This document shows, one piece after another, positions 53,980 to 62,385 of a stretch of DNA of 64,000 nt. How positions within the stretch are numbered: position 1 is the first letter of the stretch; every line of letters begins with the position of its first letter. Below the pieces are notes generated by a model. That model did not search any database, had not been told where the DNA came from, and worked only from the letters and a program-made list of their open reading frames with translations. Source of the DNA: an uncultured Bacteroides sp. (GTDB lineage Bacteria; Bacteroidota; Bacteroidia; Bacteroidales; Bacteroidaceae). The position numbers were made by a program, and so were the translations under genes. Location: contig UQVZ01000011.1 of NCBI GenBank assembly GCA_900544675.1, positions 29,894 through 93,893 of the forward strand. Direction: 5' to 3'.

Positions 53980-55044
53980 ATGAGTGAAACGAAGATACCC
54001 CTTTTGGGGAAGACACTGGACGAACTGACCGACATTGTCCGGGAGCTGGGCATGCCCAAGTTTGCCGGCAAGCAGATAGCGCGTTGGATATACGGCAGGA
54101 AGGTTTCGTCGATAGACGAGATGACCGACTTGTCGCTTAAAAACCGGGAACTCTTGAAAGAAGCCTATGAAGTTGGCGCCAGTGCCCCGGTACACGAGAT
54201 GCGTTCGGTCGACGGGACGGTGAAGTATTTGTTCCGTACGCCGGACGGCAATTACATCGAGTCGGTTTACATTCCCGACGGCGAACGTGCCACGTTGTGT
54301 GTGTCTTCGCAGGTAGGGTGTAAGATGAACTGCAAGTTCTGCATGACCGGGAAGCAAGGCTTTTCGGGCAATCTGACCGTGACGCAGATATTGAACCAGC
54401 TATATTCCATTCCCGAACGGGATACCTTGACCAATGTGGTGTTTATGGGAATGGGCGAACCTTTTGATAACCTGGATGCCGTGTTGCAGGCTTTGGCTAT
54501 CCTGACGGCGGACTATGGTTATGCCTGGAGCCCCAAGCGGATTACGGTTTCTACGGTAGGGCTGAAGCGCGGATTGGAACGTTTTCTGAAAGAAAGCGAT
54601 TGCCACCTGGCTGTAAGCATGCATTCGCCGTTCCCGGCACAGCGTGCCGAGCTGATGCCGGCCGAGAAAGCTTTTTCGATTCGGGATATCATAGAGGTTC
54701 TCCGCGGATATGATTTCAGCAAGCAGCGCCGCCTGTCTTTCGAGTATATCGTATTCGGAGGGCTGAACGACAGCCTGGTGTATGCAAAAGAACTGGTAAA
54801 GCTGGTACGTGGGGTAGATTGCCGCGTCAATCTGATTCGTTTCCATGCCATCCCGAATGTGGATTTGCACGGGGCCGATATGGAAAAGATGACGGATTTT
54901 CGCGATTATCTGACCCAGCATGGCGTATTTGCCACCATCCGTGCATCGCGTGGCGAAGATATCTTTGCAGCCTGTGGCATGCTTTCTACTGCCGAGCAAC
55001 AGGCAGACAAGAACAGGCGGTTAAGTGAGACAGACAACCAATAA
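53980..55044 (+). CDS. rlmN: 23S rRNA (adenine-2503-C2)-methyltransferase RlmN, radical SAM
   Basis: 354 residues. The radical SAM cluster motif is CKMNCKFCMTGKQGF (about residue 110); VFMGMGEPFDNLDAVL, ITVSTVGLKRGLERFL and HLAVSMHSPFPAQRAELMP are the further RlmN blocks. The C-terminal ASRGEDIFAACGML provides the methyl-carrying Cys. It methylates A2503 of 23S rRNA (and A37 in some tRNAs) using a 4Fe-4S cluster and SAM. It is followed by pdxA 14 bases downstream and is probably cotranscribed with the downstream genes. Confidence 0.95.
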   Translation: MSETKIPLLGKTLDELTDIVRELGMPKFAGKQIARWIYGRKVSSIDEMTDLSLKNRELLKEAYEVGASAPVHEMRSVDGTVKYLFRTPDGNYIESVYIPDGERATLCVSSQVGCKMNCKFCMTGKQGFSGNLTVTQILNQLYSIPERDTLTNVVFMGMGEPFDNLDAVLQALAILTADYGYAWSPKRITVSTVGLKRGLERFLKESDCHLAVSMHSPFPAQRAELMPAEKAFSIRDIIEVLRGYDFSKQRRLSFEYIVFGGLNDSLVYAKELVKLVRGVDCRVNLIRFHAIPNVDLHGADMEKMTDFRDYLTQHGVFATIRASRGEDIFAACGMLSTAEQQADKNRRLSETDNQ

Positions 55045-55058
55045 TAAGATGAAATGAT

Positions 55059-56153
55059 ATGGAAGGACGTAAAATAAAGGTGGGTATCACCCACGGGGAT
55101 ATTAATGGGATAGGCTATGAGTTGATATTAAAGACTTTTGCCAATCCTACAATGCTGGAACTGTGTACGCCGGTCGTATATGGTTCGCCCAAAGTAGCGG
55201 CTTATCATCGGAAAGCGATGGACTTGCCGGCTAATTTCAGTATCGTCAATTCCGCTTCCGAAGCCCAGGACGGACGTTTGAGCATTGTCAGCTGTACCGA
55301 CGAGGAACTGAAGGTAGAGCTATCCAAGCCGACCCTTGAAGGATGCCGTGCCGCATGGGATGCTTTGGAACGGGCGACGGGCGAATACCGTGAAGGCTTG
55401 TATGACGTGTTGGTGACCGCTCCAGCCAACCGGACCGTCATGCCGGACGGCGATGTTCCCTTCCCGGGACATGCCGAATACTTGGACCATGCTTTCGGCA
55501 AAGGCAGGAAAGGACTGACCGTCTTGCTGAAAGATGATTTCCGTATGGCGATGGCGACCGAATGCATTCCGGTGAAGGACGTGGCTGACAGTCTGACAAA
55601 AGATTTGCTCATGGAGAAAATCGAGACTTTCCATCGTTCGTTGAAGGTGGATTTCGGCATCGGCAGCCCGCGTATTGCGGTGTTCTCGCTGAATCCTCAT
55701 GAAGGCAATAATGTCATGGCAGGTTCGGAAGAGGAGCGTATCATCATTCCGGCTATCGAGGCGATGTCGAAGCGGGGCATCTTGTGTTACGGTCCGTATG
55801 CAGCCGATGCATTTATGGGTTCGGGCAATTACCGCCACTTTGACGGGGTATTGGCGATGTATTACGACCAAGGCATGACGCCTTTCATGACGCTTTCGAT
55901 GAACGAAGGGGTTTGCTTTACGGCAGGTTTGCCTATTGTGCGTACGGCTCCGGTATATGGTACGGAGTATGAGGCAGCAGGCAAGGGAGTGACTTCTGAA
56001 GATTCTTTCCGTCAAGCCATTTATGTAGCACTCGACGTGTTCCGCCGCCGTCAAGTAGAGGCTGAAATCAACGCTCGTCCGTTGCGTAAGCAATATTACG
56101 AGAAACGGGACGATAGCGATAAGCTGAAATTGGATGCAGTAGAAGAAGATTGA
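55059..56153 (+). CDS. pdxA: 4-hydroxythreonine-4-phosphate dehydrogenase PdxA
   Basis: 364 residues. The N-terminus KVGITHGDINGIGYELILKT, the metal and substrate region FPGHAEYLDHAFG, GSPRIAVFSLNPHEGNNVM, YDQGMTPFMTLSMNEGVCF and GTEYEAAGKG fit PdxA, which oxidises 4-phosphohydroxy-L-threonine with NAD in the DXP-dependent pyridoxal phosphate pathway. The usual PxGxG/PAG start reads HGDINGIG here. Its stop overlaps the ATG of the following nucleotidyltransferase gene (ATGA), suggesting coupled translation. Confidence 0.94.
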   Translation: MEGRKIKVGITHGDINGIGYELILKTFANPTMLELCTPVVYGSPKVAAYHRKAMDLPANFSIVNSASEAQDGRLSIVSCTDEELKVELSKPTLEGCRAAWDALERATGEYREGLYDVLVTAPANRTVMPDGDVPFPGHAEYLDHAFGKGRKGLTVLLKDDFRMAMATECIPVKDVADSLTKDLLMEKIETFHRSLKVDFGIGSPRIAVFSLNPHEGNNVMAGSEEERIIIPAIEAMSKRGILCYGPYAADAFMGSGNYRHFDGVLAMYYDQGMTPFMTLSMNEGVCFTAGLPIVRTAPVYGTEYEAAGKGVTSEDSFRQAIYVALDVFRRRQVEAEINARPLRKQYYEKRDDSDKLKLDAVEED

Positions 56154-56863
56154 ATATGAAATTCGCGATTATATCAGCAGGAGAAGGCTCACGGTTATTA
56201 CAAGAAGGAGTACAGTTACCTAAACCGTTGGTGCAACTGAACGGGGTAGCCATGATTGACCGTCTGATTCATCTCTTTGCCCGGCAAGGAGCCGACGAGG
56301 TGCTGGTCATCATCAACAACGAAGTGCCTCTGACCAAAGCGCATCTGGCAGAGCTGGAGCGGCACGCGGAAGTTCCCCTGCGGGTGATAGTGAAAACCAC
56401 TCCTAGTTCGATGCACAGCTTTTATGAGTTGAGTCCCTATCTGAAGGATGACCGTTTTTGCCTGACGACGGTAGATACGGTTTTCCGTGAAGACGAGTTC
56501 GCGCGTTTCATCGAAGCGTTCAGGCGTTCGGATAAGGACGGCATGATGGCTGTGACCGATTATATTGATGACGAGAAGCCGCTGTATATCGGTACGGATG
56601 AAAACCTGGACATAACCGGTTTTTATGATACGGCGATGCCGGACACGAAATACATTTCGGGAGGAATCTATTGCCTTACTCCCAAAGCCATCCGTACGTT
56701 GGAGCGGTGTATGCGTGCCGGTATGTCGCGCATGCGCAATTTCCAGCGGCAATTGGTGAACGACGGCTTGCGGTTGGAAGCTTATCCGTTTTCCAAGATA
56801 TTGGATGTGGACCATGCGGAAGATATCGTGAAGGCTGAACGTTTTTTGAAGGGAGGAGATTGA
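56150..56863 (+). CDS. NTP-transferase (sugar- or alcohol-phosphate nucleotidyltransferase)
   Basis: 237 residues; start at 56150 overlapping pdxA or at 56156. KFAIISAGEGSRLLQEG with LPKPLVQLNGVAMIDRLI is the nucleotide-binding signature of MobA/GlmU-type NTP transferases; DRFCLTTVDTVFRE holds the metal-binding Asp, and ISGGIYCLTPKAIRTLE is the usual second half. These enzymes couple a phosphorylated sugar or alcohol to an NTP. Because a CDP-alcohol phosphotransferase follows three genes on, CTP and a polyol phosphate are the natural guess. Base of inference: operon context only. Confidence 0.85.
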   Translation: MNMKFAIISAGEGSRLLQEGVQLPKPLVQLNGVAMIDRLIHLFARQGADEVLVIINNEVPLTKAHLAELERHAEVPLRVIVKTTPSSMHSFYELSPYLKDDRFCLTTVDTVFREDEFARFIEAFRRSDKDGMMAVTDYIDDEKPLYIGTDENLDITGFYDTAMPDTKYISGGIYCLTPKAIRTLERCMRAGMSRMRNFQRQLVNDGLRLEAYPFSKILDVDHAEDIVKAERFLKGGD

Positions 56864-56917
56864 CAAGGACAGTACATATATAATATTAAGGTGTAAAGAC
56901 GAAAACAGAGAAAGTCC

Positions 56918-57793
56918 ATGCAGCAGAATGAGAAAACGATTCGGATTGTAGGCGTGAGTCGTGGTAATGAATTCTCACCGAATCATGTAGGACATGATGC
57001 GGCTATCTTCGGGAAAACAGCCGATGAATTGAGGAAAAGGGGATGTGAAGTGACCCTTTTTCCCGAAAAGGAGTTTGTGGACAGGCATATTCAGGCAGAT
57101 TTCATTTTTGATATGGCGCGTGATAAGTCGACCGTTGTCCGCTTGAAAGAGTTGGAAGATGCCGGTGCCCTGGTTATCAATTCGGGGTATGGCATTGATA
57201 ATTGTGTCCGCAGACCGATGACCGAGCTGTTGACCGGAAACGGCATTCCTCATCCGAAAAGCTTGATTCTTTCCACGGCCGACGAGTTTGCGCCGGATAT
57301 CTTTCCCTGCTGGATAAAACGGGGAGATTCGCATGCCATCGTAAAGGAAGACGTAGTGTATGTGGAATGTAAGCGCGAAGCCGAAATTGTGTTGGCCGAT
57401 TTCCGCAAGCGGGGCATTCCGGTGGCGGTGGTCAACGAGCACCTGGTGGGTGACCTGATAAAGTTCTATGGCGTGCAGGACACGGATTTCTTTTATTCGT
57501 TTTACCCTACCGAGCAGTCGCACAGCAAATATGGGCTGGAGGCTATCAACGGAAAGGCACGCGGGTTTCCTTTCGATGCCGCCGTGCTGAAACGGTATGC
57601 CAACCGGGCGGCGGAAATCCTTCGGGTCCCGGTGTATGGCGGCGATTGCGTGGTCTCTGCAACGGGTGAGATACGTATTATTGATTTTAACGACTGGCCG
57701 AGTTTCGCTCCTTGCCATGAGGAAGCGGCGTATTGGATTGCCGGATATATTTACGGTCGTATCATGTCAAAACTGAATAACGAATTAAAATGA
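56918..57793 (+). CDS. ATP-grasp-like protein of unknown substrate
   Basis: 291 residues, soluble. The pattern is that of an ATP-grasp enzyme: an N-terminal alpha/beta domain (IRIVGVSRGNEFSPNHVGHD), GYGIDNCVRRPMTELL with GIPHPKSLIL (pre-ATP-grasp), a Lys-bearing strand in PCWIKRGDSHAIVKEDV, and the C-terminal metal-binding RIIDFNDWPSFAPCHEEAA. The last block recalls the ID.N..PG segment of inositol-phosphate kinases of the ITPK type and of amino-acid ligases, but the similarity I see is too short to choose. It overlaps the next gene by four bases, tying it to phospholipid-like synthesis. Confidence 0.65.
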   Translation: MQQNEKTIRIVGVSRGNEFSPNHVGHDAAIFGKTADELRKRGCEVTLFPEKEFVDRHIQADFIFDMARDKSTVVRLKELEDAGALVINSGYGIDNCVRRPMTELLTGNGIPHPKSLILSTADEFAPDIFPCWIKRGDSHAIVKEDVVYVECKREAEIVLADFRKRGIPVAVVNEHLVGDLIKFYGVQDTDFFYSFYPTEQSHSKYGLEAINGKARGFPFDAAVLKRYANRAAEILRVPVYGGDCVVSATGEIRIIDFNDWPSFAPCHEEAAYWIAGYIYGRIMSKLNNELK

Positions 57794-58740
57794 ATGTAGC
57801 GAAGAAAGGACTTTCCGCGTCTTTTAAGTCGATGGATACGGAAGAGTTTCTGGATATATATTTGAATCGCCCGATAGGCTATGCGTGGGCGTTGCTTTTC
57901 AAACGTTTGGGCGTACATCCCAATGTGGTGACAATCTTGTCCATCATTCTCGGTGTGGCGGCAGGAGTTATGTTCTATTACCCCGATATGAAACATACCG
58001 TTATCGGCATCTTGCTGCTGATGTGGGCAAACCATTATGACAGTTGCGACGGGCAACTGGCGCGTATGACCGGCAAGAAAACCCGTTGGGGAAGGATGCT
58101 TGACGGATTTGCTGGCGACCTTTGGTTCTTTGCCATTTATTTCGCCATTTGCCTGCGCCTCACTTTCCAGCCTTTGCCTTTCGGCATCGGTGAGGCGGAC
58201 GGAGCGGTATGGGGTGTCTCTATCTGGATACTGGCTATTGTGTCGGGCACCTATTGCCATAGCCGCCAATGTGCTTTGGCGGACTATTACCGCAATATCC
58301 ACCTGTTTTTTCTTCAGGGAAAAGCAGGAAGCGAACTGGATAACTTCAAGCAGCAGCGGGAGTTATTTCGCAGTCTTCCCTGGAAAGGAAATTTCTGGTG
58401 GAAGGCTTTTTTGTATTTCTATGGCAACTATACGCGCAAGCAAGAAAGCATGACCCCTAATTTTCAGCGCTTTTATACATGGGTGCAGCAAAGGTATGGC
58501 GACGAGATTCCGCAAGCGTTGCGGGATGAGTTCCGCGGCCTGAGCTTGCCGCTGATGAAATATGCCAATATACTGACCTTCAATACGCGTGCCGTCGTGC
58601 TTTATGTTTCTTTGCTGGCAGGCGAGCCTTGGGTGTATTTCCTCTTCGAAGTGTTTGTCATGACGGCATTGTTTCTGTATATGCGTCATCGGCATGAGGC
58701 GATGTGCGCTTTCCTTTACCATAAATATGCGGGGCGATGA
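57790..58740 (+). CDS. CDP-alcohol phosphotransferase family membrane enzyme
   Basis: 316 residues with about six membrane segments. The family motif begins YDSCDGQLARMTGKKTRWG (about residues 86-104: D-x2-DG-x2-AR-x8-G) and ends RMLDGFAGD. The last Asp pair is spaced by four residues rather than the usual three. These enzymes move a phospho-alcohol from CDP-alcohol to an acceptor, as in phosphatidylinositol-phosphate, phosphatidylserine or di-inositol-phosphate synthesis. A soluble extension (about 190-245) separates the catalytic helices from C-terminal membrane segments. It overlaps its neighbours on both sides by four bases. Confidence 0.88.
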   Translation: MNVAKKGLSASFKSMDTEEFLDIYLNRPIGYAWALLFKRLGVHPNVVTILSIILGVAAGVMFYYPDMKHTVIGILLLMWANHYDSCDGQLARMTGKKTRWGRMLDGFAGDLWFFAIYFAICLRLTFQPLPFGIGEADGAVWGVSIWILAIVSGTYCHSRQCALADYYRNIHLFFLQGKAGSELDNFKQQRELFRSLPWKGNFWWKAFLYFYGNYTRKQESMTPNFQRFYTWVQQRYGDEIPQALRDEFRGLSLPLMKYANILTFNTRAVVLYVSLLAGEPWVYFLFEVFVMTALFLYMRHRHEAMCAFLYHKYAGR

Positions 58741-59744
58741 AAGAGAAAGTACGCAACATATTTTGGTTCTTCGGCATCTTTGCCATTATCGTGATGCTCT
58801 GCACCTTCGATATGGATTATCAGGAGTTGTGGGCTAATTTGCGTAGGGCAGGGATGTGGCTTCCGGCGGTAATTTTATTATGGGTGTTCATCTATTACCT
58901 GAACGCATGGGCATGGTATGTGATTATCCGTGACGGGAAGAGCGCGAAAGTGCCTTTCTGGCAGGTGTATAAATTGACTATATCGGGATTCGCGCTGAAT
59001 TACGCCACTCCGGTAGGATTGATGGGGGGCGAACCTTACCGCATCATGGAACTGAGTTCGTATGTGGGAGCCGGTAAGGCAACTTCGTCGGTCATTCTTT
59101 ATGCCATGATGCACATCTTTTCGCATTTCTGGTTTTGGTTGGTTTCCGTGTGTTTGTATGTACTGTTCGAACCGATGAATTGGGGAATGGGTATCATGCT
59201 GGCCGTGATTGCGGCATTGTGCTCGCTGGCTATCTATTTCTTTATGAAAGGATACCGCAACGGGATGGTTGTACGTGCCTTACGGTTGCTGGAGCATGTT
59301 CCTTTCGTCAAGAAGTGGGCAAAGCGTTTCAGCGTGGAAAAGAAGGATACGCTGGAGAAGATAGACGCGCAGATTGCCGAATTGCATAAGCAACGTAAAA
59401 GCACCTTTTATATTTCGTTGGGATTGGAGTTTTCTGCCCGCATCGTGGGATGTCTCGAAGTGTATTTCATATTAAATATATTGACTACGGATGTAAGCTT
59501 TTTGGCTTGTGTCCTGATTATGGCTTTCACCTCCCTGTTTGCCAATCTGTTCTTCTTCTCTCCCATGCAGTTGGGAGCCCGTGAAGGAGGCTTTGCCTTG
59601 GCGACGGGCGGTCTTGCCATTCCGAGTGCGTTCGGCATTTATACCGGACTGATTACCCGGGTGCGCGAATTGTTTTGGATTATGATAGGCGTGTTGCTGA
59701 TGAAGGTCGGCAACGGAACCGGTAAAAAAGAAAAAGATGAATAA
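58737..59744 (+). CDS. Flippase-like membrane protein (UPF0104 / LPG-synthase TM family)
   Basis: 335 residues with about eight hydrophobic segments. Blocks such as LKLTISGFALNYATPVGLMG-type text (residues about 80-100), GGEPYRIMELSSYVGAGKA and MQLGAREGGFALATGGLAIP are typical of the UPF0104/AglD-like family, whose members resemble the membrane half of lysylphosphatidylglycerol synthase and are proposed lipid flippases. No C-terminal aminoacyl-transferase domain is present. Its start overlaps the end of the CDP-alcohol phosphotransferase gene (ATGA), so it may move the lipid product across the inner membrane. Confidence 0.82.
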   Translation: MKEKVRNIFWFFGIFAIIVMLCTFDMDYQELWANLRRAGMWLPAVILLWVFIYYLNAWAWYVIIRDGKSAKVPFWQVYKLTISGFALNYATPVGLMGGEPYRIMELSSYVGAGKATSSVILYAMMHIFSHFWFWLVSVCLYVLFEPMNWGMGIMLAVIAALCSLAIYFFMKGYRNGMVVRALRLLEHVPFVKKWAKRFSVEKKDTLEKIDAQIAELHKQRKSTFYISLGLEFSARIVGCLEVYFILNILTTDVSFLACVLIMAFTSLFANLFFFSPMQLGAREGGFALATGGLAIPSAFGIYTGLITRVRELFWIMIGVLLMKVGNGTGKKEKDE

Positions 59745-60465
59745 GAAATTACGTGATATCCAAGGAATCATTTTCGATTATGGAGGAACGATAGATACCA
59801 ATAGCCGCCATTGGTCAGAAGTGTTATGGGAGGCATACGAGGCATTCGGCATACCTGTCAGCAAGGCTGATTTCCGTGAGGCATACGTGTACGGCGAACG
59901 TACTTTGGCCCGTGAACCGCTGGTGAAGCCCGAACACGACTTCCACGATGTGTTGCGTATCAAGACCCGTCTGCAGATAAATTACCTGGTTGGTAAAGGC
60001 AAATTTACCAGTCAGGAGGCAGATGCCCGGCATTATGCTTCTGATATTGCCGATAGCTGCTACCGTTATGTACAGAATGTATTGGAACATACCCGTCCGG
60101 TAGTACAAACTCTTTCAGAACGTTACAAACTGGTTTTGGTCTCCAATTTCTATGGGAATATTCAGACCATTCTGAAAGATTTCGGCTTGTCGGCATTCTT
60201 TTCCGATGTCATCGAGTCTTCGGTAGTAGGTGTACGTAAGCCCGACCCTGCCATTTACCAGTTAGGCGTAGAGGCAATGGGCTTTCCGGCTGATAGGATA
60301 CTGGTGGTAGGCGATTCGTTTTCGAAAGATGTGGTTCCCGCCAAGAAGGTGGGATGTAAGGTCGCTTGGCTGAAAGGTGCAGGTTGGGGAGATGAAGCTG
60401 CCGATGATTCGCTTCCCGAACTAGTCATCACCGATTTACCCGATTTATTAACTTATTTATTATAA
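59737..60465 (+). CDS. HAD-family hydrolase with DxGGT motif
   Basis: 242 residues. The HAD motif I reads IIFDYGGTIDTN: the nucleophile Asp is present but the usual second Asp of DxDGT is Gly. Motif II is LVLVSNFYG, and motif III/IV is VVGVRKPDPAIY with ILVVGDSFSKDVVPAKKVG. A large helical cap fills residues about 20-110. With the second Asp missing, ordinary phosphatase activity would be impaired or changed. It starts eight bases inside the flippase-like gene and ends seven bases before the transporter, so it belongs to the operon. Confidence 0.85.
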   Translation: MNKKLRDIQGIIFDYGGTIDTNSRHWSEVLWEAYEAFGIPVSKADFREAYVYGERTLAREPLVKPEHDFHDVLRIKTRLQINYLVGKGKFTSQEADARHYASDIADSCYRYVQNVLEHTRPVVQTLSERYKLVLVSNFYGNIQTILKDFGLSAFFSDVIESSVVGVRKPDPAIYQLGVEAMGFPADRILVVGDSFSKDVVPAKKVGCKVAWLKGAGWGDEAADDSLPELVITDLPDLLTYLL

Positions 60466-60471
60466 TATGAC

Positions 60472-61677
60472 ATGAAGAAACAACAGACTGTATTGGTCGA
60501 CAAGCAGTATTTTCTACCGTTCGTATTGTTGACTTCGCTTTTTTTTCTGTGGGGATTTGCCCATGCTATATTGGATGTGCTGAACAAGCATTTCCAAGAG
60601 TTGCTGGATATCAGCAAAACCCATTCGGCACTGATTCAGGCAACGATGTATATGGGTTATTTCGTGATGGCCATCCCAGCAGGACTGTTCATTAACCGTT
60701 TCGGATACCGTAGCGGCGTAGTGTTCGGCTTGTTGCTTTATGGCATCGGGTCGTTGTTGTTTATCCCCGGTCAGTATTTCGTATCGTTTAATGCTTTTTT
60801 GTTCGCTCTGTTTGTTATCGGTTGCGGATTGACCTTCCTCGAGACGGCTGCCAATCCATACGTTACCGAGTTGGGAGCTAAAGAAACGGCAGCCAGCCGT
60901 CTGAATTTTGCCCAGTCATTCAATGGATTGGGTTGTATCTGCGCCCCCTTGCTGGTAGGCTGGTTCCTGTTTTCCGAAACCCGTGAGCATCCCAACAGCG
61001 TGGCGTTTCCATACGCTTGCATGGGAATATTGGTCTTGCTGGTGGCAGCGGTCTTCTTGCGGGTGAAGCTTCCCGAAATCAAGCATGAGGCGGAAGTCGA
61101 CCGCGAAGGGCATCAGGTAGGTCTATGGTCGCACAAGCTGTTTGTCTTCGGGCTGATAGCCTTGTTCGCATACGAGGTGGCAGAGATTTCCATCAACAGT
61201 TTCTTTATCAATTACGTGGTAGAGCAGAAATGGATGAGTGCCCGTTATGCTTCGCTGATACTTTCGTTTGGCGGTTTGGGCTTGTTCATGTTGGGGCGTT
61301 TTTCAGGGAGCTGGATTATGCAGCGTGTCCGTGCCGAGCGGATGTTGTTCTGGTGTGCTACGGGTACGGTACTGACTACTACGGTCGTATTACTTAATCT
61401 GGGCGTTGTTTCACTTATCGCGCTATTGTGCGGATATGCGTTTGAGGCGATTATGTTCCCCACCATCTTTGCCCTCTCGTTAAAAGGACTTGGCGTACAT
61501 ACCAAACGCGCGTCGTCTTTTCTGATGATGTCTCCGGTAGGCGGTGTGGTAGGTCCCTTGCTGATGGGAGTGGTGGCAGACCATACCGACTCGATGGTCT
61601 GGGCGTTTTTGGTGCCTTGGGTAGCATACGCGGTGGTTTGGCTTTATGCGCGTAAGATGCTTTCGGTGTCCCGTTAA
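60472..61677 (+). CDS. FucP-like sugar MFS transporter (FHS family)
   Basis: 401 residues, about 12 membrane segments. WGFAHAILDVLNKHFQELL carries the Asp and CGLTFLETAANPYVTELG the Glu that in E. coli FucP take part in proton and sugar binding. FHS-family members import L-fucose, glucose, galactose or related sugars with protons. It is the last gene of the operon. It could supply a polyol or sugar for the pathway upstream, or take up monosaccharides such as fucose released by the GH95 enzyme; neither is shown by the sequence. Confidence 0.88.
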   Translation: MKKQQTVLVDKQYFLPFVLLTSLFFLWGFAHAILDVLNKHFQELLDISKTHSALIQATMYMGYFVMAIPAGLFINRFGYRSGVVFGLLLYGIGSLLFIPGQYFVSFNAFLFALFVIGCGLTFLETAANPYVTELGAKETAASRLNFAQSFNGLGCICAPLLVGWFLFSETREHPNSVAFPYACMGILVLLVAAVFLRVKLPEIKHEAEVDREGHQVGLWSHKLFVFGLIALFAYEVAEISINSFFINYVVEQKWMSARYASLILSFGGLGLFMLGRFSGSWIMQRVRAERMLFWCATGTVLTTTVVLLNLGVVSLIALLCGYAFEAIMFPTIFALSLKGLGVHTKRASSFLMMSPVGGVVGPLLMGVVADHTDSMVWAFLVPWVAYAVVWLYARKMLSVSR

Positions 61678-61682
61678 GTTTT

Positions 61683-61738
61683 TTTGTCACAGATGACGCA
61701 AATATATGGAAAGTTTATCCTGCGCCATCTGTGACAAA
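61683..61738. repeat. Hairpin after the FucP-like gene
   Basis: TTGTCACAGATG and CATCTGTGACAA pair, with GCG pairing inside. A T-tract precedes the left arm but none follows the right arm, so it is not a standard intrinsic terminator for either strand. It lies between convergent genes. Confidence 0.6.
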
Positions 61739-61747
61739 GGTCATCGG

Positions 61748-62041
61748 TTATTTGATGAGCAATGGAATATCATGCACGACTACTGCCGATAGATAAGTAA
61801 GTGCATAAACCAGGCACGCCAGGATGAAGCTCCAGCGGGCGATGGGATAATAGGCGTGTTGCACTTGCCCTGCTTTCGGTCTCATCCGGGTAACAAGGGC
61901 GATGATGCTGGTAATAAACAACAATAAATGAATGATGCGGTAGCTCAGGTCGCCCGTCCATACGGTATTGGTCTTTGCCAGATTGACGATGCCTATCACA
62001 TAAATTGCTGCGAAAATAAAGAGTTTGATAACGGTCTGCAT
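61748..62041 (-). CDS. Small membrane protein, unknown function
   Basis: 97 residues with about three hydrophobic segments: FIFAAIYVIGIVNLA (near 8-22), IIHLLLFITSIIALVT (near 36-51), and RWSFILACLVYALTYLSAVV (near 69-88). A charged loop MRPKAGQ separates the last two. I do not recognise a family. It converges with the FucP-like gene and has a hairpin upstream. It is a likely real gene because the coding frame, length and membrane pattern are clean. Confidence 0.6.
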   Translation of the reverse strand: MQTVIKLFIFAAIYVIGIVNLAKTNTVWTGDLSYRIIHLLLFITSIIALVTRMRPKAGQVQHAYYPIARWSFILACLVYALTYLSAVVVHDIPLLIK

Positions 62042-62094
62042 AGTCCTTTTTTCATGTTTCGGTTAAAAATCGGGGCAAGTTATAAATAAAATCA

Positions 62095-62138
62095 TTACCC
62101 CGCAAGCAGGGAAAGGTGTTTTCTCGCTTGCGGGGTAA
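62095..62138. terminator. Terminator-like hairpin
   Basis: TTACCCCGCAAGC pairs perfectly with GCTTGCGGGGTAA across an 18-base loop. On the minus strand it is followed by TGATTTTATTT. It could end transcripts coming from the CE6-like esterase gene. It lies in the 344-base gap 62042-62385, which also holds the palindrome array at 62202. Confidence 0.6.
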
Positions 62139-62201
62139 ATTCTGCTTGTATTCTTTTGTCAGACGGTTGGAAAAGCAGCTGCTTATAGGTGCGTATGAAA
62201 T

Positions 62202-62262
62202 AAGATTAATAATCTTACAGCCGGAAGATTATTAATCTTATAGCTGGAAGATTATTAATCTT
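62202..62262. repeat. Three palindromes at 23-bp spacing
   Basis: AAGATTAATAATCTT at 62202 and AAGATTATTAATCTT at 62225 and 62248 are perfect 7-1-7 palindromes repeated every 23 bases, with similar spacers ACAGCCGG and ATAGCTGG. The array lies about 124 bases beyond the stop of the esterase gene. Confidence 0.8.
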
Positions 62263-62385
62263 ACAAAGAATGGAGTCTATTTACAATTTCTGCATACATA
62301 GGTGTTTATCAGAAAACACTTATACATGCAGGGAATAATTCCTAATAGACAAGGTAAGTCAATAAAGGGTTGTCTTGGTTCCTAG

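Noticed and set aside
62202..62262. Palindrome array considered as a CRISPR or a plain terminator
   Set aside because: Spacers are only 8 bases and similar to each other, and there is no T-tract or cas gene.
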